From Isoetes taiwanensis (Eukaryota; Streptophyta; Lycopodiopsida; Isoetales; Isoetaceae): a stretch of DNA of 64,000 nucleotides. The DNA lies in the NCBI GenBank assembly GCA_021234155.1, contig JAJEKV010000056.1, forward strand, positions 4,778,356-4,842,355, given 5' to 3'. Position numbers and translations under genes: made by a program. This document shows, piece by piece, positions 36,639 to 46,940 of this stretch. The notes under the pieces were generated by a model. The model did no database searches and was not told where the DNA came from. It saw nothing but the letters and a program-made list of their open reading frames with translations. Positions within the stretch are counted from its first letter, which is position 1, and every line of letters begins with the position of its first letter.

Positions 36639-36815
36639 GCGCTTTAGTTGGTTGCAGGCGCTTCTTCATTTCATAGCAGGCGCTTCTTCATTTGATAGCA
36701 GGCGCTTCACTTGGTTAGCAGGCGCTTCTTCATTTCATAGCAGACGCTTCACTTGGTTAGCAGGCGCTTCTTCATTTCATAGCAGGCGCTTCACTTGGTT
36801 AGCAGGCGCCTACTT
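36600..36815 (+). repeat. Tandem CAGGCGCTT repeats before exon 1, copy A
   Basis: About ten irregular units of 20-30 bases with the core (G)CAGGCGCTTC and TTCATTT(C/G)ATAG or ACTTGGTTAG spacers. The equivalent stretch in copy B is 46735-46905. The frame through it gives only repeat peptide, so it is taken as leader sequence. Confidence 0.75.
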
Positions 36816-36840
36816 GATTCAAGGCTCTTCCCTTCTTTCA

Positions 36841-39800
36841 ATGGCAGATTCTCGATCTACAATGATCCCAAGGTTAGTGACTGTTCTGTTTTAGTTTAAC
36901 TGTCAGCAATTTCTCCTATAAGTGCAGAATAATGTTTCTACCCCAGTAGTAATCAGTAGTAACTTTGTAACAATCCGAGAAATAATCTGTAGTGTGTTGT
37001 AATCTGCGAATCAGAACAATCTGTAATAATCTTGTAGTCCGTAGTAATCTCTACTAATGTGTAATCTGTAATCTTGATGTCTGTTGTATCCTCGTAGTTA
37101 TATGTAGTAATCAGAGTAATGTCATCAGATGTGTAATCTGCTGTCCTAAGTTTTCCTGTTTTGTTCCTAAGAAAGCCAAATGGCGCTGGTGCGCCATTAG
37201 ATCAAATAGCGCAGCCGCACCATTTGTCTCCAAATAGCGCATCCATGCTATTTACTCAAATGGCGCGGCCAAGGCGCTTATTTTATGGCAAATGGCGCGG
37301 CCAGCAAGATTTGAACAAATGGCGCACCAGCCCATTTGTCCGCTTTTGTGAATATTTTATGCTCATTTCCGGCGGGTTTCTAACAATGTGCGTGTCATTG
37401 CATGCTTGCAGGAGAAGGACCTTGCAGAACTTCCTCTGTGGGGACGTGGTTGTTGCTAGGGGGCATGAACTGCATAGAGGGCACCTACATGGAAAGAGCA
37501 TTGACTACTTTAAGAACGTCGTCGTGGAGGTTACTGAAGCCATAATTCCATCCCATGTGCTTCCCATTCCATGTGCAGGTGCGGATAACATTGTTTGGCC
37601 GTAGGGCACATTTATCGAATGGCCTAGACATGACGTGAGAATCTGTCCAGATGCTTCACCTGTATCATCATCTGAGACGGAAACCCCCAACCTGCCTACT
37701 AGTTCCTCTACATCGTCATCACCCAGTTCTCCTTCATCTCAGCCAATGAGCAACACGGAGAACTTGGTGAACTTATGCAGTGACAATGTTGTTGTTGGCA
37801 GAGGTCATAGCCTGAATAGAAGTAGCATCCATGGGAAGGATGTGGATGCACAGAACGTGGTTGTGCAAGTTACTGAGGCTGTGGTGCCAACTCAGGTGCT
37901 TCCGATTGCATGTGCGGGTGCAGATAATATTGCAGAGGCTGTGGGCACATTCATCGAATGGCCTCGAAGCGATGTACGTTTTCATGGCATTGATGCAGCC
38001 CATGATGAGACACCAAGATCAGACATGGGGACACCTACCTCATACAACTCATACATAGAATCTGTGGAGGCAGTATCAGATGCAGATGAAGAGATTGATC
38101 CATCAGTGGATTTAGCTACTCGGTTTGCTCGCAGAATACCATCAGATGATGATGAGCCACCACCTAGTTACTCAAGAACAGAACTCTTAGAAATGCAGTG
38201 CCACATTCTCCATTCTTGTACTAGAACTAAATATGCAGAAGCTATAATTCTATTCAAAGATCCTCGATGATCTTTGTTGATGATGAATTCTTAGGAGACA
38301 CAAAGGTTGGCCTTTGTGTTGGAAAGGTGCTTCCAGAACTAATGAAAGAGGATCTGAGATGTCATGCTTGTGCAGAAAGGCCACGTGAGAATGCACTTGT
38401 TCGGTGGGAAAATAGCGATGTGATGCTGCTGGATGGAAGGACTGTCTCACAACATCTGCAAGCTCGAGAAGCTAAAGAAAATGAGGATATAGAGCTTGAA
38501 TCATTTGAGGACAACATTCAGGCTCAATTCAAACGAAAGAGGAAGTATACTTACACACATAGGATTCCAAGAGAGCCCAAGGGGAAAAGCAAAGAGGAAA
38601 GGCTATGCTCCACAACTTCAATCAATAAGTTCATGAAGTCAAGCTGCTGCAAAAATACTTGCAACAAGAAACTTACCAAGCAATTTTTATCCCAACCATA
38701 CAATGCAAGGGTTACCTTTTTTTTTGGCGTGCTGAGTGTGACTTACACAGGAGAAGGAGAGGACAGGATAGTGCTCAAGGGGATGGAATTCTGTCTGGCT
38801 GGGTGGCGCATGGCTTTAGGTATCAGTCAGTCAACATTTTACAATTGGAGAAAGAGATATGAAGCAGGTGCAAAGGTAGCTGAACATGGTAATACTGGCT
38901 CTAAGAAGCCCAGATCCACTACACTGGCCACCGAATGTGTGCTAGACAGATTCATTCAGCAGAATGCTAAAAGTATTCCCCATAGGAGCAAAAGAGGTAG
39001 AGATGATGTAAGAGAAAATGTACGCAAGCTTCCTTCCATTCTTAATAAGAAGCTTATACATAAAGAAGTTGGAGCAGTCGTTGAAGAGCTTACAGGAACA
39101 ACTGTAGCCTTGAACTCTTTTTATAGTATATGGAAAAGGGAATTTCCAGATGTTAGCATTGCAAATAATACAGCCTTCTCTAAATGCAACATCTGCGTGG
39201 TAATTAAGCAAAAGCTGGAAAAAACAAAAGATACAAGAGAGAGACGGAATCTTGCAATTCAACGTCGGGCTCATATGCTAGAGCAGCGTTCTTGCAGAAG
39301 TCAATATTGGCATTGGAGAGCATTGTCACAGCGGTCTCCAGATTATCATCTATGTATAATACATGATAAGATGGATCAGGTTAAGACTTTAGTGCCTAGA
39401 AGTCATCATCTAGCAAAATCTGTATGGAGAGGTGATCGCTTGAAGAGCAGTTTGACAGGAGCTCTAACTCATGGGCATGGTGGTAGTGCCTATGGTCATT
39501 TCTCACTTGATTTATGGAAAGATGATTCAAACTTCCATATTGGTTCACTTTCTAGGATATTGCATAACTTGGAATTGGTACAAGAGGACAAGATAGGTGA
39601 CTTATGTGGAAGTAAGCCCCAGATTGCAAATGGATGCAAGCAAATAAGGATACCAATCCTTTGAAGAACAAACTTGCTTCTATGGCAGAAGTATTGCCAA
39701 ATGCTTCAACTACAACGAATCCTGAGGTGTTCAACCCTCTCCCCCGAAATCTCTATTTGCAACTTGATAATGCATCAGGGCAAAACAAAAATAGGTATGT

Positions 39801-40890
39801 CTTTTCATACTTATCTTATTTGACTTGGCTTAAGGTCTTTGATGAGATCCAAGTGGGCTTTATGATGGTCGGCCACACCCATGATGATATTGATGCTTTA
39901 TTTGGAAATTTTTCAACCTTGATGAGTTCATCGGATGCTTTGACACTACCAGAGCTACTTTACTTGTTCAGCAAGTGCAATGCGAAATCTCCAATTCCAT
40001 ACTTTATTGATGAAGTTCCAAATTGGAAGGCTTTTGTGAAGGAATTCATCCCTGATAAGGGCCAACGCCTGGTTGGGCATACTGAACCATTGCTCTTCAA
40101 ATTTAAGATGGCAGGAGATTGGCCTGTTATGCAATACAAAATGCGTCCTACACATAAAGAGTGGCTTCCAGCAGATTCTCCAGGGGTTAGAATGTGGAAA
40201 GAGGATGAACATGGTCAGCCAATGATACCAAGTGGTGTGCCACAAAATATTCCTCCTAGACCAACATTGAAAGATCTTCCAGGGTTGAAGGATAGCATCA
40301 ACAAATACATCTCCCTATGGAAGGACATATGTAAGAATCAAGAAAGTAGCTTGTTTGCAAGGCAATACACGGCAAGTATTGAGTATTGGAGCCAGCTTCT
40401 TATCTCTTTGGAGGATGTTGCTCCAGGACGTCCTCAAAATGATGCATTTTGGCCACAAACAAGACAAGCTCCTCTAGAACAAACAGCATTTGTTCCAGAG
40501 GTCGACGTATCTGCCTTGGTCACAAGACCTTTACCATCTTATTGTGGCCCGTCAGATGGCCGTCCAGTGTTGCCTCTTGAAGAGTTTGATCCTCACGTAC
40601 ATGTGACAAAGGGTATGTTTGTTCTAGTCAGACCTGGAGATGATAACACTGCCACTTGGTTAGGATATGCAGAGAAGAATGCTGTTCTTGATCCAAAATC
40701 TACATATTTTGGCCATATTTTTGTATCCTGGTGGAAGCCTACTGGAGGGGACTACAAAGACTGCTTGACTAAGCGTTGGCGGCCTAATCCTTCCGATCCT
40801 TCAAGGTACGAAAATTTAGATGCTATTCATTATGCTTGGGATGCCAATGGCAAGAGGCCTAAAATGCAGTCAAATTCAAATATATTGTAG
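36841..40890 (+). pseudogene. DUF8039-like plus DUF7869-type transposase gene, copy A
   Basis: Model: exon 1 at 36841-36872 (MADSRSTMIP, donor AAG-GTTAGT), an intron, then exon 2 from 37412 (acceptor CTTGCAG, phase matches). Exon 2 starts with two roughly 60-residue repeats (37434-37640, 37776-37985), each running VV-x-RGH to VLPI-x-CAGADNI and GTFIEWPR. These resemble the DUF8039 domain of plant transposon proteins. A transposase-like part follows: basic KRKRKYTYTHRI, CCKNTCNK, an HTH-like GISQSTFYNW, then CIIHDKMDQ, LQLDNASGQNKNRYV (39751-39795) and VGHTHDDIDALFGNFS (39868-39915). These match the DUF7869 RNase H-like family, where the acidic residues are likely catalytic. Breaks: TAG at 37602-37604, frame changes near 38265 and 39616, and an 8-codon deletion near 38680 relative to copy B. 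The C-terminus is complete at 40890. Confidence 0.7.
37179..37330. repeat. Palindromic half-site array in the copy A transposase intron
   Basis: At least eight AAATGGCGC/AAATAGCGC-type half-sites with GCGCCATTT partners, more degenerate than in copy B. They sit inside the predicted intron between exon 1 and exon 2. Confidence 0.75.
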
Positions 40891-41091
40891 ACATGTGGAA
40901 AGACATAGCACATTATTCATCTTAATACATGAGATCTTGTACTTGTAATACATATCTTTCATCTTAATACATAAGATCTTGTACATTACTATATTTGTGA
41001 TCATATATAACTGCTTACATCTTTAATATATAAATGCATACATGATTCATAGATAAGATGGTCAGAAGTGCTTATATGTTGAACAGGTCAT
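40891..41091. other. 3' flank of copy A transposase gene
   Basis: CATCTTAATACAT(A/G)AGATCTTGTAC occurs twice (40917-40945, 40959-40987), downstream of the stop. It may be part of the 3' UTR. No clear element end is seen. Confidence 0.4.
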
Positions 41092-41331
41092 TCAATCATC
41101 TTCAGGATCTGTAGTAGTGATCCCCGATATCTCATAGCTCATGCGCTCGGGGAAGCCATATCGATGGATCATAACACGAATTGACCCCGGCAATGAATCT
41201 CAAATAAAAAGCTTTTCTTCGCGGTAGGGATCAAGAAGAAGATGCCTATCTAGGCAACCAACAAGATCAGAGTGGCTCATTGAGCACTTGATCGCCTCGA
41301 TGTGGTGAACAGAAGAAGGCAAATAATCCAT
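41092..41331 (-). pseudogene. Small paralogous ORF 1, one in-frame stop
   Basis: The minus frame from ATG 41331 reads MDYLPSSVHHIEAIKCSMSH to a TGA at 41202-41200, then on in frame (PGSIRVMIHRYGFPERMSYE) to the final TGA at 41092, 79 codons in all. It aligns end to end with the ORF at 41706-41948: shared M-x-x-LP, C-x-x-S-x-x-DL-x-x-C, LDP and RV-x-x-H-x-Y-x-x-P, about one third identity, and an acidic tail. Function unknown. The pairing shows both are, or were, real genes. Confidence 0.55.
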
Positions 41332-41405
41332 GGGAGACAAATGACCTCTAGCCCCGAATGGAGCTGTTTTTATAGTGAAGTAAAATTATTGATGTGAATT
41401 ATTGG
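41332..41405 (-). promoter_or_regulatory. TATA promoter of small ORF 1
   Basis: On the minus strand TATAAAA (41374-41368) lies 43 bases from the ATG. About 48 bases around it differ from the sister promoter (41949-42023) at only one position. Confidence 0.55.
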
Positions 41406-41705
41406 GGTGGACTGTAGCGCCATCATTGAGCGTATACAAGTATCATGTACTGCATGCGGTATGATTCTATCATGTACTCGATTCTATACATCAACTAATA
41501 TTCACTATGCTTATATTATATATATCCCAATGAGATACACAAATCATAAGTGCTTATATTATTATATCCTTAATGTGTATACATATCATAGATGATTCAC
41601 TTTCGTCATTGCCGCTTGACTAATATAGGTGTGATTGAAAATAAAAGACAGCTTGCATAGTTCATAGGTACTCATGTCATTATTATATCCTTAGCAGATA
41701 CAGAT

Positions 41706-41948
41706 TCACTCATCATCAACATCAAAGCACGTGATGCTATTCAGCTCAAAGATCTCCTGATCAGGAAGCCAATAAAGGTGGACCTTAACACGAGTGAGCT
41801 TCTTGCAAGCACTCGCAGGACCATCTGCTTTGGACTGCAGCCATGGATCAAGTTTGATACCATTTCTGTAGCATTCACACAGATCATTATAGCTAAGGTA
41901 GCACCTGAAGGATTGGATGTTCTCTGGACGATCAGGCAAGGAAGCCAT
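41706..41948 (-). CDS. Small paralogous ORF 2, 80 residues
   Basis: Begins MASLPDRPENIQSFRCYLSY at 41948 and ends DVDDE at 41706. No signal peptide or membrane segment is evident, and the family is not recognised. Two Cys in DLCEC and a Trp-rich middle (DPWLQSK, LYWLPDQ) are notable. It is intact, while its paralogue 370 bases away has a stop. It lies between the two transposon copies on the same strand as the ParB-like gene and may be further cargo. Confidence 0.5.
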   Translation of the reverse strand: MASLPDRPENIQSFRCYLSYNDLCECYRNGIKLDPWLQSKADGPASACKKLTRVKVHLYWLPDQEIFELNSITCFDVDDE

Positions 41949-42023
41949 GGGAGATGAATGAGCTCTACCACCGGATGGAGCTGCTTTTATAGTGAAGTAA
42001 AATTATTGATGTGAATTATTGGT
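41949..42023 (-). promoter_or_regulatory. TATA promoter of small ORF 2
   Basis: TATAAAA (minus, 41991-41985) stands 43 bases before the ATG, the same spacing as at ORF 1. It is followed upstream by the shared CCAATAATTCACATCAATAA, which includes a CCAAT box. Confidence 0.55.
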
Positions 42024-42034
42024 GTTCATTGCCA

Positions 42035-42145
42035 ATAATTATTGGTATATGATCCAATAATTTCTATGTATACTATCAATAATTTTGGTGAGTATATACC
42101 ATCAATAATTTTGGTGGGTATATACCATCAATAATTTTGGTGGGT
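42035..42145. repeat. Tandem ATCAATAATTTTGGTGGGTA repeats
   Basis: Three head-to-tail units of about 28 bases, preceded by looser relatives. They lie just upstream (minus sense) of the ORF 2 promoter. Confidence 0.8.
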
Positions 42146-42190
42146 ATAAATATACATCAAATTGCCGAGTGCAGCAACATTAGCCTCCGT

Positions 42191-42430
42191 CTAGCTATGA
42201 CGTATTCTGGTCTTGAACGTGATTCTATCACTTGCAAGATGAATCATGAGGACTTCAAGTGGTGCCGCGAGCGAGATATACCGCTTGAAGACTAGCTCAC
42301 CACTGTTGCTCTCAATCCTCGCCATTATCCTGATCCCGTCGATGTTATCATCCATCTCCTGTGGAATAGGGAGTATCAAATGTTCATGATCGAAAGGATC
42401 TCTGGAGCGCCTTCTGCTAGTTCTAATCAT
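42191..42430 (-). CDS. Hypothetical small ORF, 79 residues
   Basis: Begins MIRTSRRRSRDPFDHEHLIL and contains DNIDGIRIMARIESNSGELV. It does not clearly align with the two ORFs beside it, though size, strand and spacing are alike. No TATA duplicate is seen upstream. Could be a third, diverged member or chance. Confidence 0.25.
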   Translation of the reverse strand: MIRTSRRRSRDPFDHEHLILPIPQEMDDNIDGIRIMARIESNSGELVFKRYISLAAPLEVLMIHLASDRITFKTRIRHS

Positions 42431-42775
42431 TCAGAGTAATAGTAGAAGAATAATAGTACTTGTTATCTTATTGTAATCTGGTTGTGTTAGTATACAACAG
42501 GTATATATAACCTTTTGTAGTACACATAACCGTAATATAAGTTTTGATGTATACTACTTTACACATGTATACATAACCTTATGTAATACACATAACCATA
42601 CTATAAGTATTGAGGTATACATAACCCTCCAAGTATACTATATAAAAATTATTCCAACTTGTCTCCAGAATTCCAACTTTAATGAAACTCTGCTTCCATA
42701 CCCTGCCAACTCCACTTAAACCTGTCTTGCATGAGTTTTTTAGCCATAACATCGCCCTCACTTCCGATGGCTTCC
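42431..42775. repeat. Degenerate TATACATAACC repeats
   Basis: ATACATAACCTT, ACACATAACC and GTATACATAACC words recur through 42480-42640. The stretch then runs to the 3' end of the ParB-like gene. It may be that gene's 3' region. Confidence 0.5.
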
Positions 42776-43796
42776 TTAGGAATAGGAGGAATTTGCGGGA
42801 GCTTTCAGATCTTCGTCAGGCTCTCCCGTCTGTGCCAAAATCCTCGTAGCAAATAGAAGAGCTTGTGGCTCTTTGATACCTGAACCACCTGTAGCTCCAG
42901 TCTCCTCTTCATAGATTCCTACAAACACTCTTGACCTGGATTCTAGTCTTTCAAGCGCACTGGCAAACAGTAAGTTATGCTCCGGCCTGACGAAACATAG
43001 AATCCAGTATGTCTCTACATCTGTCATCTGTGAGACTTTATCGAAGAACGCGGTTACAGTCTCACTATTCCAAACTGGAGTAAGCTGCCTTGCATCTAAA
43101 CATATCATGCTGGCAGGTATAACTGCATGTTCGTGCGGAATCCCCCCGGCAGTGACATGCTCCACAATCCATCTCGGCAGAGCAGATTCTGTTTCAGGCT
43201 GAAGGATTTTTCGAATGGATGTGGCCAAGGAGAATGGCATGTGACCATGAACTCCCTCTTTGAGTATTCCTTCCTGTACCCACTTATGGTGGCATACTCC
43301 CCAAGCCAGAAGTGCATTATTTGAGAAGTGGTCTGTGGCTTTCCGTAGGTCCTCGAATTTCTTGTACTTAGTGCCAATTTGATCTGCAATGAAGTGCAGT
43401 ATCTCCTTCTTCATGTAAGCAAGTATTCTTAAGTTCTGCGCCCTCGTCTTGAAGAAATTATCGCCTTTGTAATCTGAGGTGACTTTGACGTATATATCCC
43501 CGCTTAAAGCTTCTTCGAGGACCTTTCTACAATCATCATAGTCCAAGCCCCTCATGCATCTAAGGTAGTTGTCACTGAAGTAATCTTTGTCTTTAGCAAA
43601 ATTGATTACTATAGCTTGACCCCTGTTGTCCTTAAGTTCTCCCTTCCTCCATTTGTTCCACATCTGGCGGAAGAGTGCATAGACATCATCTGGCATGAAG
43701 ACAAACCGATTGACATCCTTCGTGTGTTTGCCCCTCAGAATCTTGTCTGCCATTTCAAGGTAGTGCTGCAAGAGAACTGGCGATTTTAGAATTTCA

Positions 43797-43919
43797 AATG
43801 TTGCTATTTACATCTAATGGCGCAGCTGCGCTATGTACATCAAATGGCGCAGCTGCGCTATTTACATCAAATGGCGCAGCTGCGCCATTTCAACTCAAAT
43901 GGCGCAGCTGCGCCATTTC
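43797..43919. repeat. Palindromic array in intron 2 of the ParB-like gene
   Basis: Four head-to-tail dyads of AAATGGCGCAG plus its reverse complement; the last two are perfect. They fill most of a 187-base intron (43952-43766). Confidence 0.9.
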
Positions 43920-45561
43920 GATAAATGTATGGCTAAGGAGACGTAAACGTACCTTGTACTCGTCACTTCTTGACTGTCCTTTACCAGCAGGGGCTGGTCT
44001 TCCGCATTCCTGGTACTGCTTGCGAAGATGGTGGATCTGATCCACATATGGTTCCTTGAAGACAGTCTTTGCTACTATATCATTCACATCCACACTGAGC
44101 TGAAGAAGGTCCAGGTCACTGATCTCTCCAGAAAGAACTCTGCATATTCTATAGACATAGATCTTGCTGAGCTCAGCTCTAGCATCCTCTGTCCCCAACT
44201 TACTGCACACGAGCTGAGCAGCAGCGACCGAATGATTACTATTGATAATATAAAATCTTTTTCGAATCAGATCAGATTCCTGTGACCAGCTCAGCAACTC
44301 CTTTGTATCCGGATCAAAAGGCACCACATCTGCTGGAGTGAATACCGGGTGTGGATCCTCAGCGAATGATTTGCAGAGCCTCCTAACATGCTCGGGGTTA
44401 ATAACCCTGACGGTCATATTAGGTGGGGCCTCTTCTAGATCCCAGATAGATATTCTTCTGGTGTCTGTGACTCCAAGAAGGAACATGTGGCCGTGCTTTT
44501 GTATTTTCTTTAGTGTTTCCTCTGCCATTTCTTCTTCGGCGTCACGGTCCATCTTTAGTTCCTCGGGCACTTCAAGATCTGCAATCTTTTGTAATTTCCT
44601 GGCCCTTATCTGTGCTTTGGTTTCTGGCTTTCTCTTTGCTGGAGTGCTATCTGCTGTGGATGCTACATTTCTTATGTGCTTTGTAGCCTCCTTATTGTCA
44701 CTAATAGTGCGGTCACTATCAGCAGGCTTCTCAGTGGACTTCACGGGAGAATCATGTTTGTGAGCATCAGCCTCATCCATCTTCTCATCCTTATGCTCGT
44801 CCACTTTCTCAACGTCTCGTCCTCCTTCTTGTTCTGTTTCCCTTTGCACGTCATCACCTCCACCTGTTTTTGCTCCTTTGCCAACTTTGGTGGCTGGTTT
44901 ATTTTTTACACCTTTTCTTTGCATCTCTCCCAGCAGCCATCTGCTATCCATTACTGCTGGCATGTTGCCTGAGAGCTTCGCTCTTACAATGTAGGACACG
45001 GAGTTTTTGGACATGTCCATTGCCGCTCGCAGAATACCGAATCCTTTGAGGATCTCTACCGTGCCTTTGATATCTGCTTGCTCTCTGGACTCATAAGATG
45101 GCAGCGGCCAACCTTTTTTCTTGGCCGACAGTGCTTGGTCCTTTATGCTGGACTCCATCATTGCTGGCTCGTAGCACTTTCAATCCATGCAGTAGAGATC
45201 AATGCTGCCAGTGACCGGATCTTCCACTGTGCAACCAAGAAAGTCAAGTCTTCCTTGTTTCTTGACTTCCCTCATGTTGACAATGATGCCCATCTGGGCC
45301 ACGGCTGAGGCTCCTTCTTCACCTGTACCTAATTTGACAAGGAGGCAAAGTTCTCACCTCTTGTCTCCCTTGGTTGGGTCTACGCCTTCAGTCAAGGGTA
45401 TGGCTCTAACGATCTCCATACACCAAGACCTTCCAGTGAGGACTATGCTCCTCGAAGTCACCACGTTCCATTTCTTCAACAAGACTAGCCGCCGCGAGGT
45501 AAGCATGGTGAGAGAAATGGCATGTGCTAGAAAGTTAAAACAAAGAAACCAAGGCATTTAG

Positions 45562-45927
45562 ACTAAATGGCGAAGGTGCACCATTTAGACTAAATGGCGC
45601 AATGCCGCCATTTAGTCTAAATGGCGCACTCGCCGCTTATTGCTCATATAAAACCTAAATGGCGCAGGTTTAGGTTTTATATGAGCAAATGGCGCAGGTG
45701 CGCCATTTGCTCTATTATGGGTCCCTTCGAAAAGCAAATGGCGCAGATGCGCCATTTAGACTAAATGGCGCAGCTGCGCCATTTGCTCTTCTATGGGTCC
45801 GCTTCTACAAGAATATTAACAGACATTATGGAAATGGCGCACCTGCGCCATTTCATAAACTATAGGAGGAAAGGCTGCTACAAGCCCACCCTCTCCTAAT
45901 GAAATGGCGCGTCCGCGCCATTACAGT
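45562..45927. repeat. Palindromic array in intron 1 of the ParB-like gene
   Basis: About nine AAATGGCGCAG-type dyads with spacers. Some spacers are themselves inverted, for example ATATAAAACCTAAA against TTTAGGTTTTATAT at 45644-45681. The array lies inside the 449-base intron 45975-45527. Confidence 0.9.
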
Positions 45928-46015
45928 TACCTAAGACACTACAAATCGATAAGAATAGAAACAACAGATACTAACCTGAGCCTGGCTCCTGGATTTTGAT
46001 TGAAGATTGCGCCAT

Positions 46016-46565
46016 TGTATAAAAGTATAAAAGTACAGGACCGTATAAATCCTACTCCACTTTTTTTCCGAGCGCTCCCGGATCAACAGGCGCTAGAGAG
46101 AGAAAATGGTTGAATAGGAGAGAGAGTGTGCAAGGCGCTAGGCGCTAGGCGCTGGCGGAAGGCGGAGGCGGGAGAAAAGAACAATGAAATTGAAAATGAA
46201 AATTGGACGGAAAGAAAAGAAAAGAAAAGTCGGGGGAAAGAAAAGAAAACCAATTTTACCCGCCCGTCTCTTCAAATTTGCGCGCCCGTCCGTCTCTCGA
46301 AATTTTGAAAATTTTGATTTTTCCCGCCACCAAATTGCCTCTACAAATTTTAAAAATTTTGAATTTTCCCTTGCGTCCGATCTCTCCCCCGTCCGCCTCT
46401 CTCCCCTGATTCGTCATTATAAATTTTAAGTAGTTTGAGTCATCACCTTGCTTGCCAGCTCAAATTTGAAATTTCAATTTGCCCGCCCGTATTTTGAACT
46501 TTGAATTTGCCCGCCCGTCCACTTCATAATGGGTGCCTTTCGCTGTCTGCTGTCAGGAGGCAGAC
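46016..46565. promoter_or_regulatory. Putative bidirectional promoter, copy B
   Basis: It lies between the ParB-like exon 1 (minus) and the arginine-rich ORF (plus). It has AGGCGCTAGAGAGAGAAA boxes, repeated CGCCCGTC(C) words with AAATTTTGAA spacers, and an E2F-type TTTCCCGCC at 46320-46328. The counterpart is 35461-35960. Function inferred from position. Confidence 0.45.
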
Positions 46566-46730
46566 ATGGTCATTAGAAGGCGCTATAGTCGACTCCGACG
46601 GTTGCGATTTTATGCACCTCGTCCTCGTTTCAATATTCGTAGGTATTTGCGCCTGAGATCACTTGGTCGACAAAGCAGGGCGCTTCTCCGACGTCTATTC
46701 CGTCTTAGACATTGGTTCCTTAATCGATAG
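46566..46730 (+). CDS. Arginine-rich small protein, copy B, intact
   Basis: Fifty-four residues from ATG 46566 (MVIRRRYSRLRRLRFY) to TAG at 46730, with about 24 Arg. The core 46596-46673 is nearly identical in protein to copy A though 13 of 26 codons differ silently. The end, RRLFRLRHWF, also matches copy A beyond its MITE. No known domain. The Arg/Tyr/Leu pattern resembles basic nucleic-acid-binding tails. It stands upstream of the transposase exon 1, so it is either a separate protein, an upstream ORF or a leader peptide. An in-frame start 33 bases further upstream is not conserved in copy A. Confidence 0.65.
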   Translation: MVIRRRYSRLRRLRFYAPRPRFNIRRYLRLRSLGRQSRALLRRLFRLRHWFLNR

Positions 46731-46734
46731 CAGC

Positions 46735-46905
46735 AGTCGCCAGCTTGGCCGCTTGTCTTTCTTTTGCAGCCGCTTAGCCCTTGTCTTCATTCTTCAGGCG
46801 CTTGGCTTCATTATAGTGGCGCTCGTCTTCATTTTTCAGGCGCTTGTCCAGATTCTCCAGGCGCTTGTCCAGACTTGTCCAGTTATTCAGCTTGTCCAAA
46901 TTCTT
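46735..46905 (+). repeat. Tandem CAGGCGCTT repeats before exon 1, copy B
   Basis: Units such as TTCAGGCGCTTG and CCAGGCGCTTGTCC with CTTCATT spacers. The position and core match 36600-36815 but the spacers have diverged. Taken as leader sequence. Confidence 0.7.
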
Positions 46906-46940
46906 GGTAGCATTCTCCGATATGGCGATCCAGACCGCCA

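Larger units (their letters stand above)
42776..46015 (-). pseudogene. ParB-like domain gene, three exons, two premature TGAs (copy B cargo)
   Basis: Model on the minus strand: exon 1 46015-45976 (MAQSSIKIQEPGS, donor CTCAG-GTTAGT), exon 2 45526-43953 (acceptor TTTCTAG), exon 3 43765-42776 (donor TACAAG-GTACGT, acceptor CTCTTGCAG). All phases match, giving 867 codons. In-frame TGAs at 45356-45354 and 45182-45180 fall where a Trp codon would fit; reading through them keeps coding character (EEGASAVAQMGIIVNMREVK). Exon 2 then has a Lys/Glu-rich linker, RVINPEHVRRLCKSFAEDP and, after a short gap, RKRFYIINSNHSVAAAQLV. These resemble the two conserved boxes of ParB/sulfiredoxin-fold proteins. Exon 3 is about 330 residues and unrecognised. 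A shortened 732-residue product could start at 45161. The role in the element is unknown. Confidence 0.6.

Noticed and set aside
36616-36894. 92-codon ORF over the CAGGCGCTT repeats
   Set aside because: The peptide is a direct translation of tandem repeats and no such frame is conserved in copy B, where the spacers differ.
42776-45161. Bacterial contamination because of a ParB-like domain
   Set aside because: The gene has two GT-AG introns and shares palindromes and promoter words with the plant transposon copies around it.
35961-46730. Arginine-rich peptide as a viral capsid N-terminus
   Set aside because: The resemblance is only in composition. No capsid or replication protein is nearby, and the context is a transposon.
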